From assembly GCF_030718995.1 (NCBI RefSeq), contig NZ_CP132204.1:1860001-1924000 (forward strand): a stretch of DNA of 64,000 bases, read 5' to 3'. The position numbers and the translations under genes are program-made. The notes under the pieces were generated by a model. That model saw only the letters and a program-made list of their open reading frames with translations. It made no database searches and was not told where the DNA came from. Origin of the DNA: Arthrobacter oryzae (GTDB lineage Bacteria > Actinomycetota > Actinomycetes > Actinomycetales > Micrococcaceae). Of the stretch, positions 15,653 through 24,097 are shown piece after piece (position 1 is the stretch's first letter; each line of letters opens with the position of its first letter).

Positions 15653-16777
15653 ATGCGCATTCTCATCGCTCCGGACAAGTTCAAAGGGTCACTGACCGCT
15701 GCCCAGGCAGCCAGCGCCATTGCCGAGGGAGCGCTGCGTGTCTATCCGGATGCCGTGGCCACGCAGTTTCCGGTGGCCGACGGCGGGGAAGGCACCCTCG
15801 AAGCCGCCGTCGCCGCCGGCTACGAAGAGCGGCTGAATGCCGTCGTCGGACCCATCCTGGCGCCTATCGGCGCGGCCTGGGCCCTCCGCCAGGACGCCTT
15901 TGGCGGTACCACCGCCGTCATCGAAACCGCACAGGCATCCGGGCTGGCGCACATGGAGCCCACGCCGGCGAATGCCCTGCGGGCCCACAGCTACGGCTGC
16001 GGCCAGCTGATCGCCGCAGCGTTGGACGCCGGAGCCACGGAAATCGTGCTGGGCGTGGGCGGTTCGGCAATGACCGACGGCGGCAGCGGCGCCTTGCGCG
16101 CCCTCGGCCTGAAGCCGCTGGACGCCGCCGGCAACGTGGTTCCCCTGGGCGGCGGTTCCCTGGCGGATGTTGTGGGCGTTGACGTTTCCGGCCTGGACCC
16201 CCGGCTGACCGCCGTGAAGTTCCGGATTGCCGTGGACGTCCAGAACCCGCTGTTCGGAAACGAGGGAGCGGCGCACGTCTTCGGCCCGCAGAAGGGGGCC
16301 GACGCGGACGCCGTGGAACTGCTGGACGCCGGGCTCCGCAACTGGGCATCCGTTCTCCGGCAGGCCACGGGCCACGACGTCAACGTTCCCGGGGCGGGCG
16401 CGGCCGGCGGCTTCCCGGCGTCGTTCCTGGCCTTCAGCGGCGCCACCCTCGAAGGCGGCTTCGCGCTGGTGGCGGGCCTGACTGGCCTCGCCAGCCAGCT
16501 GGCTGAAGCCGACCTGGTGATCACCGGCGAGGGTTCCATGGATTCTCAGTCGCTGGAGGGCAAGGCTCCGATTGCCCTGGCGGATGCGGCACGTGAGCGG
16601 GGGATCCCGGTCATTGTGGTGGCCGGCCGCATCCTGGTCACGCCGGAGGACCTCGCCAAGCATGGCGTGGTGGCTGCGGCACAGCTGCTGGACGTCGCAG
16701 CCAGCCCGGAAGACGCCGTCGCCAATGCTGCGAAGTACCTCGCCTGGGCAACCAGCCAGGTGCTGGAAGGCGCCTGA
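15653..16777 (+). CDS. Glycerate kinase
   Basis: 374 residues from the ATG at 15653. This start gives the family N-terminus MRILIAPDKFKGSLTAAQAA; the frame open from 15485 is not needed. GlxK/GarK type (class II) glycerate kinase, which phosphorylates D-glycerate to 2- or 3-phosphoglycerate, linking glyoxylate and photorespiration-type carbon to glycolysis. Other recognisable segments are FPVADGGEGTLEA, LGVGGSAMTDGGSGALRALG and VITGEGSMDSQSLEGKAP. A CAGGAT hexamer six bases before the start suggests a leaderless message, and a tandem repeat lies further upstream. Confidence 0.92.
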   Translation: MRILIAPDKFKGSLTAAQAASAIAEGALRVYPDAVATQFPVADGGEGTLEAAVAAGYEERLNAVVGPILAPIGAAWALRQDAFGGTTAVIETAQASGLAHMEPTPANALRAHSYGCGQLIAAALDAGATEIVLGVGGSAMTDGGSGALRALGLKPLDAAGNVVPLGGGSLADVVGVDVSGLDPRLTAVKFRIAVDVQNPLFGNEGAAHVFGPQKGADADAVELLDAGLRNWASVLRQATGHDVNVPGAGAAGGFPASFLAFSGATLEGGFALVAGLTGLASQLAEADLVITGEGSMDSQSLEGKAPIALADAARERGIPVIVVAGRILVTPEDLAKHGVVAAAQLLDVAASPEDAVANAAKYLAWATSQVLEGA

Positions 16778-16838
16778 CGGACGCGCCTGACAGAGACGCC
16801 CGACGGCGGCCGCTGGCCGCTAGCAGCGCCCGAGGCCG

Positions 16839-17501
16839 TTAGGCCCCGGTCTCGTAGTGCGGTTCGGCCACCGGCTTGGACTCGGGTGATCCCCGTTCGC
16901 GCAGGTAGACGGAGGCGCCCACCAGTACGGCAACGGCCAGGAATTCGCTCTGCCAGTTCTGGAAGGACTCGAACCAGAACCGGCTGGTGGCGAGGTAGCC
17001 GAGCAGCGTCACACGCGGCTGTCCGTGGCTTTGCTGTTCCTCGCTGTACTCTTCGCTGCCGCCAATGGCATGGATGGTGAAGGATGCGAGGAACAGCAGC
17101 AGGAACATGATGGACAGGGAGTGCTCATAGAGCTTCAGCACAAGTCCGCCGCGGCGAACCGGCCATGGCGTGGCCGCCTTGATTGTTGCGTCCCGCGGGT
17201 CCTGGTCCTGCGGCGCGGTGCGGCCCATCGGTTTGGATTCCGAGGAGCCCTTCTGGAAGAGGAAGACCGTCAGGATGACGTACATGCCCATCTGCAGGAA
17301 CTCCGATTCCCAGTTCTCGAAGGTGGCTTCAAGGAAGGCCCCGGTGCCAAGGTACCCGGCGATGGTCACTGCCGGCTGGCCGTGGGCCGTCTGGTCTTCG
17401 CTGTAGTCGCTGGCTCCGCTGATGATCATGCCGCCGAAAAACACTACGAAAAGTCCGATGTTGGCCAGCAGCAGCCCGTGTTCCTTAGCCCACTTCTTCA
17501 T
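16839..17501 (-). CDS. DUF6766-like membrane protein with internal duplication
   Basis: 220 residues with four predicted transmembrane helices in two pairs. The two halves are duplicates: each has a helix, then YSE-x-Q-x2-HGQP-x-VT, GYL-x-T, F-x-NW-x-SEFL, a second helix and GS-x-ESKP. I associate this pattern with DUF6766. Function is unknown. The soluble loops between helices are acidic. It lies 51 bases downstream of the DUF6328 gene on the same strand, and both probably share the promoter at 18118-18146. Confidence 0.75.
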   Translation of the reverse strand: MKKWAKEHGLLLANIGLFVVFFGGMIISGASDYSEDQTAHGQPAVTIAGYLGTGAFLEATFENWESEFLQMGMYVILTVFLFQKGSSESKPMGRTAPQDQDPRDATIKAATPWPVRRGGLVLKLYEHSLSIMFLLLFLASFTIHAIGGSEEYSEEQQSHGQPRVTLLGYLATSRFWFESFQNWQSEFLAVAVLVGASVYLRERGSPESKPVAEPHYETGA

Positions 17502-17552
17502 GGCGCCTCCCGCGGGATTCGATTGGATTATGGCCGGGTTCCGGCCCTTTGG

Positions 17553-18044
17553 CTAGCCCCTTGACGCCCGCTTGTGGAGCCAGATGGGCACAAAGACGAG
17601 CAGCAGGACCATGACTGCGAGGAGGCCTCCGCCTGCGAGGAGTCCGGCCTCCCGTCCGGCGGTCACGTCGAACACCAGTGACGCCGTTCCGGCGCTCAGG
17701 AGTGCGACGCCGGCCAGGGCCACTTTGGCTATCCGGTCAGCACTGGAAACGAGGGTCTGCTTCAGCTGCTTTCGGAAGAGCCGGCGGTGCACGCTCACCG
17801 GCAGGAGGATGACTGCCGTGATGAGTGCGGCAAGGACCACGTTGCTCAGGTAGAGCCCCACCTGGTAGTCGTCCAGGCTCTCGAAGCGCTCCTGGAAGGG
17901 AATGGTCAGCAGGAAGCCTGCGAGGATTTGGACGCCTGTCTGCAGTACCCGGAGTTCCTGGAGCAGCTCTCCCCAGTTGCGGTCCATCTGCTCATTAACG
18001 GTCTCGTTCCTGCCGTCGCCAACCACCGCATCGTGTTCTGACAT
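17553..18044 (-). CDS. DUF6328-like membrane protein
   Basis: 163 residues from the ATG at 18044, set by a perfect GGAGGTGA ribosome-binding site. The N-terminal 30 residues are soluble; then four hydrophobic helices follow, with the signature LRVLQTGVQILAGFLLTIPF leading into the first and VHRRLFRKQ in the loop after the second. The pattern matches what I know as DUF6328. Function unknown. It is the first gene of a two-gene unit with the DUF6766-like protein and is divergent from the SDR gene. Confidence 0.78.
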   Translation of the reverse strand: MSEHDAVVGDGRNETVNEQMDRNWGELLQELRVLQTGVQILAGFLLTIPFQERFESLDDYQVGLYLSNVVLAALITAVILLPVSVHRRLFRKQLKQTLVSSADRIAKVALAGVALLSAGTASLVFDVTAGREAGLLAGGGLLAVMVLLLVFVPIWLHKRASRG

Positions 18045-18117
18045 GGGCTCACCTCCAGGCCTGGCGCGCAGCGCGCACAACTGACTCTCAACCTAGGCTT
18101 GAAGCCTCTCACTAGCA

Positions 18118-18146
18118 ATACTAAGTTTACTGACTAATTTGTCCAA
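18118..18146 (-). promoter_or_regulatory. Sigma-70-type promoter for the DUF6328/DUF6766 unit
   Basis: Read on the minus strand: TTGGAC, a 17-base spacer, then TAGTAT. The -10 box ends 73 bases before the DUF6328 start. This is the clearest two-box promoter in the window. Confidence 0.6.
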
Positions 18147-18237
18147 AACGGTGGACTTGCCCTGTTCGCTGGGATAGTTTCGAAGAGCCGGTCACGCACC
18201 GGACGCAGGCAAAACCGAGACATTAGCGAGGTGGAGA

Positions 18238-19134
18238 ATGACCGACAACAAACAGGACCACCAGCCGCAGGACCCCAGGACGGGCTACCACGAGGGGCCG
18301 TTCCCGGAACAGGTGCAGGAACAGCCGGGGCTCACGGCGCCCATGGAGCCGAAGCCGGATCATGGCGAGGAAAGCTACGAGGGAAGCAACGCGCTTTCAG
18401 GCAAGGCGGCACTCATCACCGGGGGCGACTCCGGCATCGGAAAAGCCGTGGCCATTGCGTTTGCCCGCGAGGGGGCCGACGTCGCCATCTCCTACCTTCC
18501 CGAAGAGGAAGCCGACGCCCAGGACACAGCCGCGTGGGTCAGGAAAGCCGGGCAGCGGGCCCTGCTGCTGCCGGGCGACGGACGCAGCGAAGAGTTCAGC
18601 ACCAGGATTGTGGAGGACGCGCTGGCGGAGTTCGGCCACCTGGAGGTGGTGGTCCTGAATGCGGCCTACCAGAAGAACCGCGACAGCTTTGAGACGCTTC
18701 CCACCGAGGAATTCGACCGCGTTTTCAAAACCAACCTCTACTCGCTGCTGTGGACGGCCAGGGCCGCCGTGCCGCACCTCAAAGCAGGGGCATCCATCAT
18801 CACCACCGCATCGATCCAGGCCTTCAACCCGTCCCCGGGCCTCATCGACTACGCCATGACCAAAGGTGCGCAGGTGGCCTTCACCAAGGCGCTGGCCCAG
18901 GAGCTCGGGCCCAAGGGCATCCGGGTTAACGCGGTTGCCCCGGGCCCCATCTGGACGCCCCTGATTCCCGCCACCGAATGGCCGGAGAAGCTGCCGAAAT
19001 TCGGCCAGGACACTCCGTTGGGCCGGGCAGGTCAGCCCGCGGAGCTTGCGGCCGCCTACGTCCTGCTCGCCTCGGATCACGGGTCCTACATCTCCGGCGC
19101 CGTGCTTCCGGTGACAGGTGGCAAGGGCCTCTGA
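18238..19134 (+). CDS. SDR-family oxidoreductase (YghA / general stress protein 39-like)
   Basis: 298 residues; start behind GAGGTGGAGA. A roughly 50-residue hydrophilic N-terminal extension (KQDHQPQDPRTGYHEGPFPE region) precedes a short-chain dehydrogenase Rossmann domain. This is the layout of the YghA/YdaD stress-SDR subgroup. Cofactor motif TGGDSGIG (nucleotide-binding TGxxxGxG), active-site YAMTK and a Ser in the TTASIQAF segment complete the catalytic set. The C-terminus ISGAVLPVTGGKGL is typical. The substrate is unknown. The acidic-protein gene follows after 43 bases, and the divergent DUF6328/DUF6766 pair also looks stress-related. Confidence 0.9.
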   Translation: MTDNKQDHQPQDPRTGYHEGPFPEQVQEQPGLTAPMEPKPDHGEESYEGSNALSGKAALITGGDSGIGKAVAIAFAREGADVAISYLPEEEADAQDTAAWVRKAGQRALLLPGDGRSEEFSTRIVEDALAEFGHLEVVVLNAAYQKNRDSFETLPTEEFDRVFKTNLYSLLWTARAAVPHLKAGASIITTASIQAFNPSPGLIDYAMTKGAQVAFTKALAQELGPKGIRVNAVAPGPIWTPLIPATEWPEKLPKFGQDTPLGRAGQPAELAAAYVLLASDHGSYISGAVLPVTGGKGL

Positions 19135-19177
19135 TCCCCAGATTTACCAAACAAGTGCGACCAGCAGGAGGTATGAC

Positions 19178-19696
19178 ATGACGCAGGAGAACCAGGGAGC
19201 GCCCATCGAGGAAGAAGGCGGTTACGGAACGCCCACGGTCGAGCAGGAAATGGGTGGTGCGGACACGAAGAAGTTCGCCCAGCCGCGTGAGGAAGAGGCA
19301 TTCGACGCGGCGGGCTTGAGCCAGGACAGCCCGGATGGCGAGACCTACCCCGCCGGGGCGCCGGACCTCAGCCAGTTCGGCGCCGAAGACCAAGACAGCG
19401 CAGGAGAACCCGGAGCGGGACGCTTCGGAGGGACGGAGGACCAGATGAGCGCGGAAAATGAAAGTGCGGACCCCGGCTTCCAGCCGGACACCACGGGGAC
19501 AGATGGCGGGGACGCGGCTGTGCCTTCTTCGGAGGCGGAAATGGACGAGTCCAACACCGAGGATCCCGATGCCGGGCGGCCGTTCTCGTCGGAGCCGGGG
19601 CAGGACGCGGCCGGGATTCCGGACGGAAGCGGCACCGATTTGCCGGACAGCAAGGCACCCAAAGACCGTGACGACGACACCTTCGACGCCGGGTAG
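19178..19696 (+). CDS. Acidic intrinsically disordered protein
   Basis: 172 residues from the ATG at 19178, which has AGGAGGT upstream. It is dominated by Asp, Glu, Gly, Pro and Ser, with very few hydrophobic residues and no cysteine or tryptophan, so disorder along the whole length is expected. No family recognised. It closely follows the stress-type SDR gene and is probably co-transcribed. A GC-rich hairpin lies after the stop. Confidence 0.68.
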   Translation: MTQENQGAPIEEEGGYGTPTVEQEMGGADTKKFAQPREEEAFDAAGLSQDSPDGETYPAGAPDLSQFGAEDQDSAGEPGAGRFGGTEDQMSAENESADPGFQPDTTGTDGGDAAVPSSEAEMDESNTEDPDAGRPFSSEPGQDAAGIPDGSGTDLPDSKAPKDRDDDTFDAG

Positions 19697-19724
19697 GTCC
19701 GGATAATCCAAGGCCGGGTTGAAG

Positions 19725-19760
19725 GGCGGGCGGGCGGCTTATGAAAGTTGCCCGCCCGCC
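19725..19760. terminator. GC-rich hairpin between convergent genes
   Basis: GGCGGGCGGGC (19725-19735) pairs with GCCCGCCCGCC (19750-19760) across a 14-base loop. There is no T-run, so it may act with Rho or be a weak bidirectional terminator between the acidic-protein gene and the convergent permease gene. Confidence 0.5.
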
Positions 19761-19765
19761 GTCGG

Positions 19766-21118
19766 CTATCGACGCTTCTTCGGAGCCCGCTTGGCGGCGT
19801 TGATGGCGGCCTTGGCTGCCGGGGGCAGGCCCGCCTGCTCGGTCTCCGGTTCAGCCACGCTCCCGCGGGCCTTCGCGATCGCCGTCATGCCGTGGTAGAT
19901 GACCAATGCGGCAGCGGATCCCAGGGCGATGCCGGTGAACGTCAGTTCGCCGATGGTCCAGGTGTAGTCGGCGATGCCGATGATCAAGGCCACCGCGGCG
20001 GTGGTCAGGTTAACCGGGTTGGAGAAATTGACCTTGTTCTGGACCCAGATCTTGACGCCCAGGACGCCGATCATGCCGTACAGCATGGTGGCCGCACCGC
20101 CCAGCACTCCGGCGGGGACGGTGGCGATCAGTTCGCCGAACTTGGGCGAGAAGCTGAGGATGATCGCAAAGACGCCGGCCACCCAGTAGGCGGCCGTCGA
20201 GTACACCTTCGTGGCGGCCATGACACCAATGTTCTCGGCGTAGGTGGTGGTTCCCGAACCGCCGCCGAAGCCGGCTAGCACGGTGGCGGCGCCGTCGGCC
20301 ATCAGGGCGCGGCCGGAGACGCCGTCGAGGTTCTGGCCGGTCATGGCGGAGACGGACTTCACGTGGCCGATGTTCTCGGCCACCAGCACAAGCACCACGG
20401 GGACAAAGAGTCCCACAACGCCCAGGTGGAATTCCGGCGTCTGGAACTGCGGCAGGCCCACCCAGGCCGCTGCGTCCATCTTGGAATAGTCCACTTCGCC
20501 GCGGATCATGGCCACCAGGTAGCCGACCACCACGCCCACCAGGATGCTGAGGCGGCCCAGAATGCCTTTGAACAGCACGCTGACCAGGATGATGGTGGCC
20601 AGGGTGATCACCGCGGTGACGGGGGCGGCATCGAAGTTGTTCTTAGCTGCCGGGGCCAGGTTCAGGCCGATCAGGGCCACAATGGCTCCGGTGACAATGG
20701 GCGGCATGAGCCGGTTGATCCAGCCGGCCCCGAATTTCTGCACCACGGCGCCGATGACGGCCAGCCCGGCGCCGGCGAGCACCACTCCGCCCAGTGCGCC
20801 GGGAACACCGAACTGCTGCTGCGAGGCCATGATGGGGGCGATGAACGCAAAGCTTGAGCCGAGGTAGCTGGGCACCCGGCCCTGCGTGATCACCAGGAAG
20901 AGAAGCGTTCCGATGCCGGAGAAAAACAGTGTGGTGGCCGGCGGCATGCCGGTGATGATGGGCACTAGGAACGTGGCGCCGAACATGGCCACCACGTGCT
21001 GCATCCCCACTCCGATGGTCAGCGGCCAGGTAAGGCGTTCACCGGGGGCCACCACCTCGCCGGGGCGGACCGACTTTCCGTTGCCGTGAAGCTTCCATTT
21101 GGTACCAAGCATGCTCAT
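19766..21118 (-). CDS. Uracil/xanthine permease (NCS2 family)
   Basis: 450 residues with about 12-14 transmembrane helices. It is a nucleobase:cation symporter-2 protein of the UraA/PyrP/PbuX type that imports uracil, xanthine or a related base with protons. Diagnostic stretches are GVGMQHVVAMFGATFLVPII at the start, VLVAENIGHVKSVSAMTGQN with the conserved substrate-binding Glu, and GFGGGSGTTTYAENIGVMA. The C-terminal 35 residues are basic and cytoplasmic. The adjacent divergent gene is RutE-like, so uracil is a reasonable guess at the substrate; this is inference. Confidence 0.92.
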   Translation of the reverse strand: MSMLGTKWKLHGNGKSVRPGEVVAPGERLTWPLTIGVGMQHVVAMFGATFLVPIITGMPPATTLFFSGIGTLLFLVITQGRVPSYLGSSFAFIAPIMASQQQFGVPGALGGVVLAGAGLAVIGAVVQKFGAGWINRLMPPIVTGAIVALIGLNLAPAAKNNFDAAPVTAVITLATIILVSVLFKGILGRLSILVGVVVGYLVAMIRGEVDYSKMDAAAWVGLPQFQTPEFHLGVVGLFVPVVLVLVAENIGHVKSVSAMTGQNLDGVSGRALMADGAATVLAGFGGGSGTTTYAENIGVMAATKVYSTAAYWVAGVFAIILSFSPKFGELIATVPAGVLGGAATMLYGMIGVLGVKIWVQNKVNFSNPVNLTTAAVALIIGIADYTWTIGELTFTGIALGSAAALVIYHGMTAIAKARGSVAEPETEQAGLPPAAKAAINAAKRAPKKRR

Positions 21119-21291
21119 GGCCGGGAGCCTTTCAAAGAAGTATGTGTCGGGAGGGGGAAGGAATCTTCCGGAGCAACATTACCGCGCAGGCCGTGCGGCG
21201 CGCCCCGGCCGGCAGGGGTACAGGCAGGCACCCGTTGCCGCAGCGTGTGGAACGTCACGCGCAGTCACGGGAAGAGGAACTATTCGCTTGA

Positions 21292-21301
21292 AGTTGCAAC
21301 T
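21292..21301. promoter_or_regulatory. Short palindrome upstream of the nitroreductase gene
   Basis: AGTTGCAACT is a perfect 10-bp palindrome, 58 bases before the nitroreductase start. Such a site could bind a MarR-, HxlR- or GntR-like dimer. No regulator gene is adjacent. Confidence 0.25.
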
Positions 21302-21359
21302 ATGGAAACCAGAACCGCCGGCCGCCTCCGGGTGAGCGGGCCCGTCGAAAGGTATGCAG

Positions 21360-21965
21360 ATGACAATTGCCCATGAAGAAGCAGTGATCGACGCAGCCGC
21401 AGTGGACGCGATTTTCGCTGAAGCCCGTACGGCCAACGCCTTCACCGGTGAGGTCACGGATGAGCAGGCCCGCGCCATTTACGAACTGACCAAGTTCGGC
21501 CCCACGGCGTTCAACTCCCAGCCGCTGCGCGTGACCTACGTCCGCTCCGATGAAGCCCGCGCACAGCTCGTGGAGACACTCTCGGCGGGTAACCGCGCCA
21601 AGACCGCGTCCGCTCCGCTGGTCGCGGTCCTCAGCTACGACACCGCCTGGCAGGATCAGTGGGAGAACTTCCTGCCCGGCTACAACGCCCCCAAGGCCAT
21701 GTACGATGCGTCGCCGGATCTCGCGGCCAGCACGGGCAACAACAACGCACACCTCCAGGCCGGTTACTTCATCCTGGCGGTCCGTTCCCTCGGTTTCTCC
21801 GCAGGCCCCATGACCGGCGCTGACTTCTCCGCCATTGATGCGGCGTTCTTCCCCGCCGGGGACCAGAAGAGCTTCCTGGTGGTCAACATCGGCCAGCCCG
21901 GTCCGGACGCCTGGGGCGAAGCAAAGCCGAAGTTCGCTTACGCGGACGTCGTACGCACGGTCTAG
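21360..21965 (+). CDS. Nitroreductase-family protein, malonic semialdehyde reductase (RutE)-like
   Basis: 201 residues from the ATG at 21360, spaced seven bases from AAAGG; the ATG at 21354 is the alternative. FMN-dependent nitroreductase fold with RutE-type signatures KFGPTAFNSQPLRVTYVRS, AVRSLGFSAGPMTG and FLVVNIGQPG. RutE reduces malonic semialdehyde, the toxic end product of uracil breakdown, to 3-hydroxypropionate. No other rut gene is present, but a nucleobase permease gene is divergent. The last codons are part of a 20-bp tandem duplication that continues past the stop. Confidence 0.88.
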   Translation: MTIAHEEAVIDAAAVDAIFAEARTANAFTGEVTDEQARAIYELTKFGPTAFNSQPLRVTYVRSDEARAQLVETLSAGNRAKTASAPLVAVLSYDTAWQDQWENFLPGYNAPKAMYDASPDLAASTGNNNAHLQAGYFILAVRSLGFSAGPMTGADFSAIDAAFFPAGDQKSFLVVNIGQPGPDAWGEAKPKFAYADVVRTV

Positions 21966-22004
21966 TCGTCGTCCGCACGGTCTAGTCGTCGTACGCACCG
22001 TCTG
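21945..22004. repeat. Three tandem copies of a 20-bp unit across the nitroreductase stop
   Basis: The units start at 21945, 21965 and 21985. Each is close to GTCGTCGTNCGCACGGTCTA, and the copies differ at one to four positions. The first copy encodes the C-terminus and stop; the other two are non-coding. It looks like slippage duplication. Confidence 0.8.
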
Positions 22005-22139
22005 ACGCTCTCTCACTTAACGCACGTTAATCAGCGACGCTCTCTCACTTACTGAAAGTTAAGCAGCGACGCTCTCTCACTTTCCCAAAGAAAGTGAGAG
22101 AGCGTCGCTGCTTTTCCGGCGTTAAGTGAGAGAGCGTTG
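22004..22139. repeat. Palindromic array of GACGCTCTCTCACTT elements with 32-bp period
   Basis: Direct copies start at 22004, 22036 and 22068. Inverted copies start at 22092 and 22124 (the last is partly degenerate). All spacings are exactly 32 bases within each orientation. The central pair forms a perfect 22-bp stem (22063-22084 with 22090-22111) with a five-base loop, followed by CTTTTCC. It lies between convergent genes and could terminate both transcripts. It looks like a REP/BIME-type element. Confidence 0.85.
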
Positions 22140-22141
22140 GG

Positions 22142-23803
22142 TCAGGCGATAACCCCGTCAACCAGGGCCTTGGCTTCTGCCTGGACCTGCTTGAGGTGCT
22201 CGGCGCCCTTGAAGGACTCTGCGTAGATCTTGTAGACGTCCTCGGTGCCGGACGGGCGGGCGGCGAACCACGCATTCTCGGTGACCACCTTCAGGCCGCC
22301 GATCGACGCGCCGTTACCCGGAGCCTCGGTGAGCTTGGCCGTGATCGTCTCGCCGGCGAGTTCGGTGGCGGTGACGTCCGACGGCGACAGCTTGCCGAGC
22401 GCTGCTTTCTGCTCGCGCGTGGCTGCGGCGTCGATCCGTGCATACACGGGATCGCCGAACTGGTCGGTGAGGCCCTTGTAGAGCTGCGAGGGCGATTTGC
22501 CCGTGACGGCTGTGATCTCCGAGGCAAGCAGGGCCAGCAGGATGCCGTCCTTGTCCGTGGTCCAGACGCTGCCGTCCATCTTGTTGAAGGACGCGCCGGC
22601 GGATTCCTCGCCGCCGAACGCGCCTTCGCCGGACAGCAGCCCGGGAACGAACCACTTGAAGCCCACGGGAACCTCAACGAGCTTGCGGCCCAGGCTCTCG
22701 GCCACGCGGTCGATGATGGAGGAGGACACGAGGGTCTTACCGATCACCGACTCCGGGTTCCATCCGGTGCGGTGGCGGTAAAGGTAATCGATTGCGACGG
22801 CGAGGTAGTGGTTCGGGTTCATCAGCCCGCCGTCCGGTGTGACGATGCCGTGGCGGTCAGCGTCGGCGTCGTTGCCCGTGGCGACGTCATAGGCTGCGGA
22901 CCCGTCCGCACCAACAGACATCCGGTTGATCAGCGAGGCCATGGCGGACGGCGAGGAGCAGTCCATCCGGATCTTCTCGTCCCAGTCCAGGGTCATAAAG
23001 GCCCACTGCGGATCAACAGTGGGATTCACCACGGTGAGGTTCAGGTGGTGGCGCTCGCCGATCTCCCCCCAGTAGTCCACTGAAGCACCGCCCATGGGGT
23101 CGGCGCCGATCCGGACGCCGGCCTCGCGGATGGCGTTCAGGTCCAGCACGGACGGGAGGTCGTCCACGTAGCTGCTCAGGAAGTCGAACTTCCCGGTTGT
23201 CTCGGCTGCCAGGGCATCCGCCACCGGGATGCGCTTGACGCCGCGGAGCCCGTTTTCCAGGAGCTCGTTGGCCCGGTTCGCGATCCAGCCGGTGGCGTCA
23301 GTGTCCGCAGGTCCGCCGTGCGGCGGGTTGTATTTGAAGCCGCCGTCACCGGGCGGGTTGTGGCTCGGAGTGACCACGATGCCGTCCGCCTGCGGTGCGC
23401 CGGCAGGGGCGTTCCGGTTGTGGGTAAGGATGGCGTGGCTCAACGCGGGCGTCGGCGTGTAGCCGTGGCGGGCGTCGATCAGCACATTCACACCGTTGGC
23501 TGCCAGAACTTCGAGCGCGGAATTTTGGGCCGGTTCGCTGAGGCCGTGCGTGTCTTTTGCCATGTACAGCGGGCCGGTGATGCCCTGCCCGGCACGGTAT
23601 TCCACGATCGCCTGGGTGATGGCCACGATGTGGGGCTCATTGAACGAAGCCTTCAGGCTGGACCCCCGGTGCCCGGAGGTGCCGAACGCAACGCGCTGGC
23701 CCGGATCGCTCAGATCGGGGGAAACATCGTAGTACGCATCCAGGAGCGCAGTGAGGTCAACAAGGTCTTGGGGTTGGGCAACTGTGCCCGCGCGGCTAGC
23801 CAT
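22142..23803 (-). CDS. pgm: Phosphoglucomutase (alpha-D-glucose phosphate-specific)
   Basis: 553 residues from the ATG at 23803; the frame extends to 23839 without better start signals. It interconverts glucose 1-phosphate and glucose 6-phosphate, feeding glycogen, trehalose and cell-wall sugar nucleotides. Recognisable blocks: [19 protein letters not shown], the phosphoserine loop [20 protein letters not shown], the metal loop [18 protein letters not shown], the sugar loop [10 protein letters not shown] and the phosphate loop [17 protein letters not shown]. All active-site motifs are intact. The stop lies two bases from a palindromic repeat array. Confidence 0.95.
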   Translation of the reverse strand: MASRAGTVAQPQDLVDLTALLDAYYDVSPDLSDPGQRVAFGTSGHRGSSLKASFNEPHIVAITQAIVEYRAGQGITGPLYMAKDTHGLSEPAQNSALEVLAANGVNVLIDARHGYTPTPALSHAILTHNRNAPAGAPQADGIVVTPSHNPPGDGGFKYNPPHGGPADTDATGWIANRANELLENGLRGVKRIPVADALAAETTGKFDFLSSYVDDLPSVLDLNAIREAGVRIGADPMGGASVDYWGEIGERHHLNLTVVNPTVDPQWAFMTLDWDEKIRMDCSSPSAMASLINRMSVGADGSAAYDVATGNDADADRHGIVTPDGGLMNPNHYLAVAIDYLYRHRTGWNPESVIGKTLVSSSIIDRVAESLGRKLVEVPVGFKWFVPGLLSGEGAFGGEESAGASFNKMDGSVWTTDKDGILLALLASEITAVTGKSPSQLYKGLTDQFGDPVYARIDAAATREQKAALGKLSPSDVTATELAGETITAKLTEAPGNGASIGGLKVVTENAWFAARPSGTEDVYKIYAESFKGAEHLKQVQAEAKALVDGVIA

Positions 23804-24097
23804 GGCACCAGCATGCCAGACGACAGCGGGGCACAACACGGTTTGTCCGGAATCCGGTCCCTATGACGCCGAATTTCATCCGGCATTTACCAATTTATTC
23901 CCTTTTGCATTTATTGAGGGGCAGTAATTCGCCGCGGAAAAGCGAGTAGTGGGGCCAAAACTACCTATATACCGGCCGTCCGCAGGCTGCTAATTTCTAA
24001 ACAAATCACGACGGCGGTGCCCTCCGCCGCCGTCAGCGGCGCACGGTATCCAGTTGCGGCGGACCCGGTTGCGGCGAATCCAAGGGGAGGTCAGTCC
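23804..24097. other. 294-bp gap with an AT-rich patch, promoter region
   Basis: Lies between divergent genes. Bases about 23865-24010 are much richer in A/T than the surroundings (for example ATTTACCAATTTATTCCC), which suits promoters for both directions. No RNA gene, open frame with coding bias or repeat is recognisable. A frame from 24017 runs into the NERD gene but lacks coding support before 24098. Confidence 0.4.

Noticed and set aside
22004..22139. Regularly spaced repeats considered as a CRISPR array
   Set aside because: The unit is only about 15-20 bp, the intervening bases are partly conserved, the copies invert half way and no cas gene is near.
24017..24097. Earlier start for the NERD gene at 24017
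   Set aside because: Gives an Ala/Val/Pro-rich extension with no ribosome-binding site; the ATG at 24098 has GGGGAGG at good spacing.
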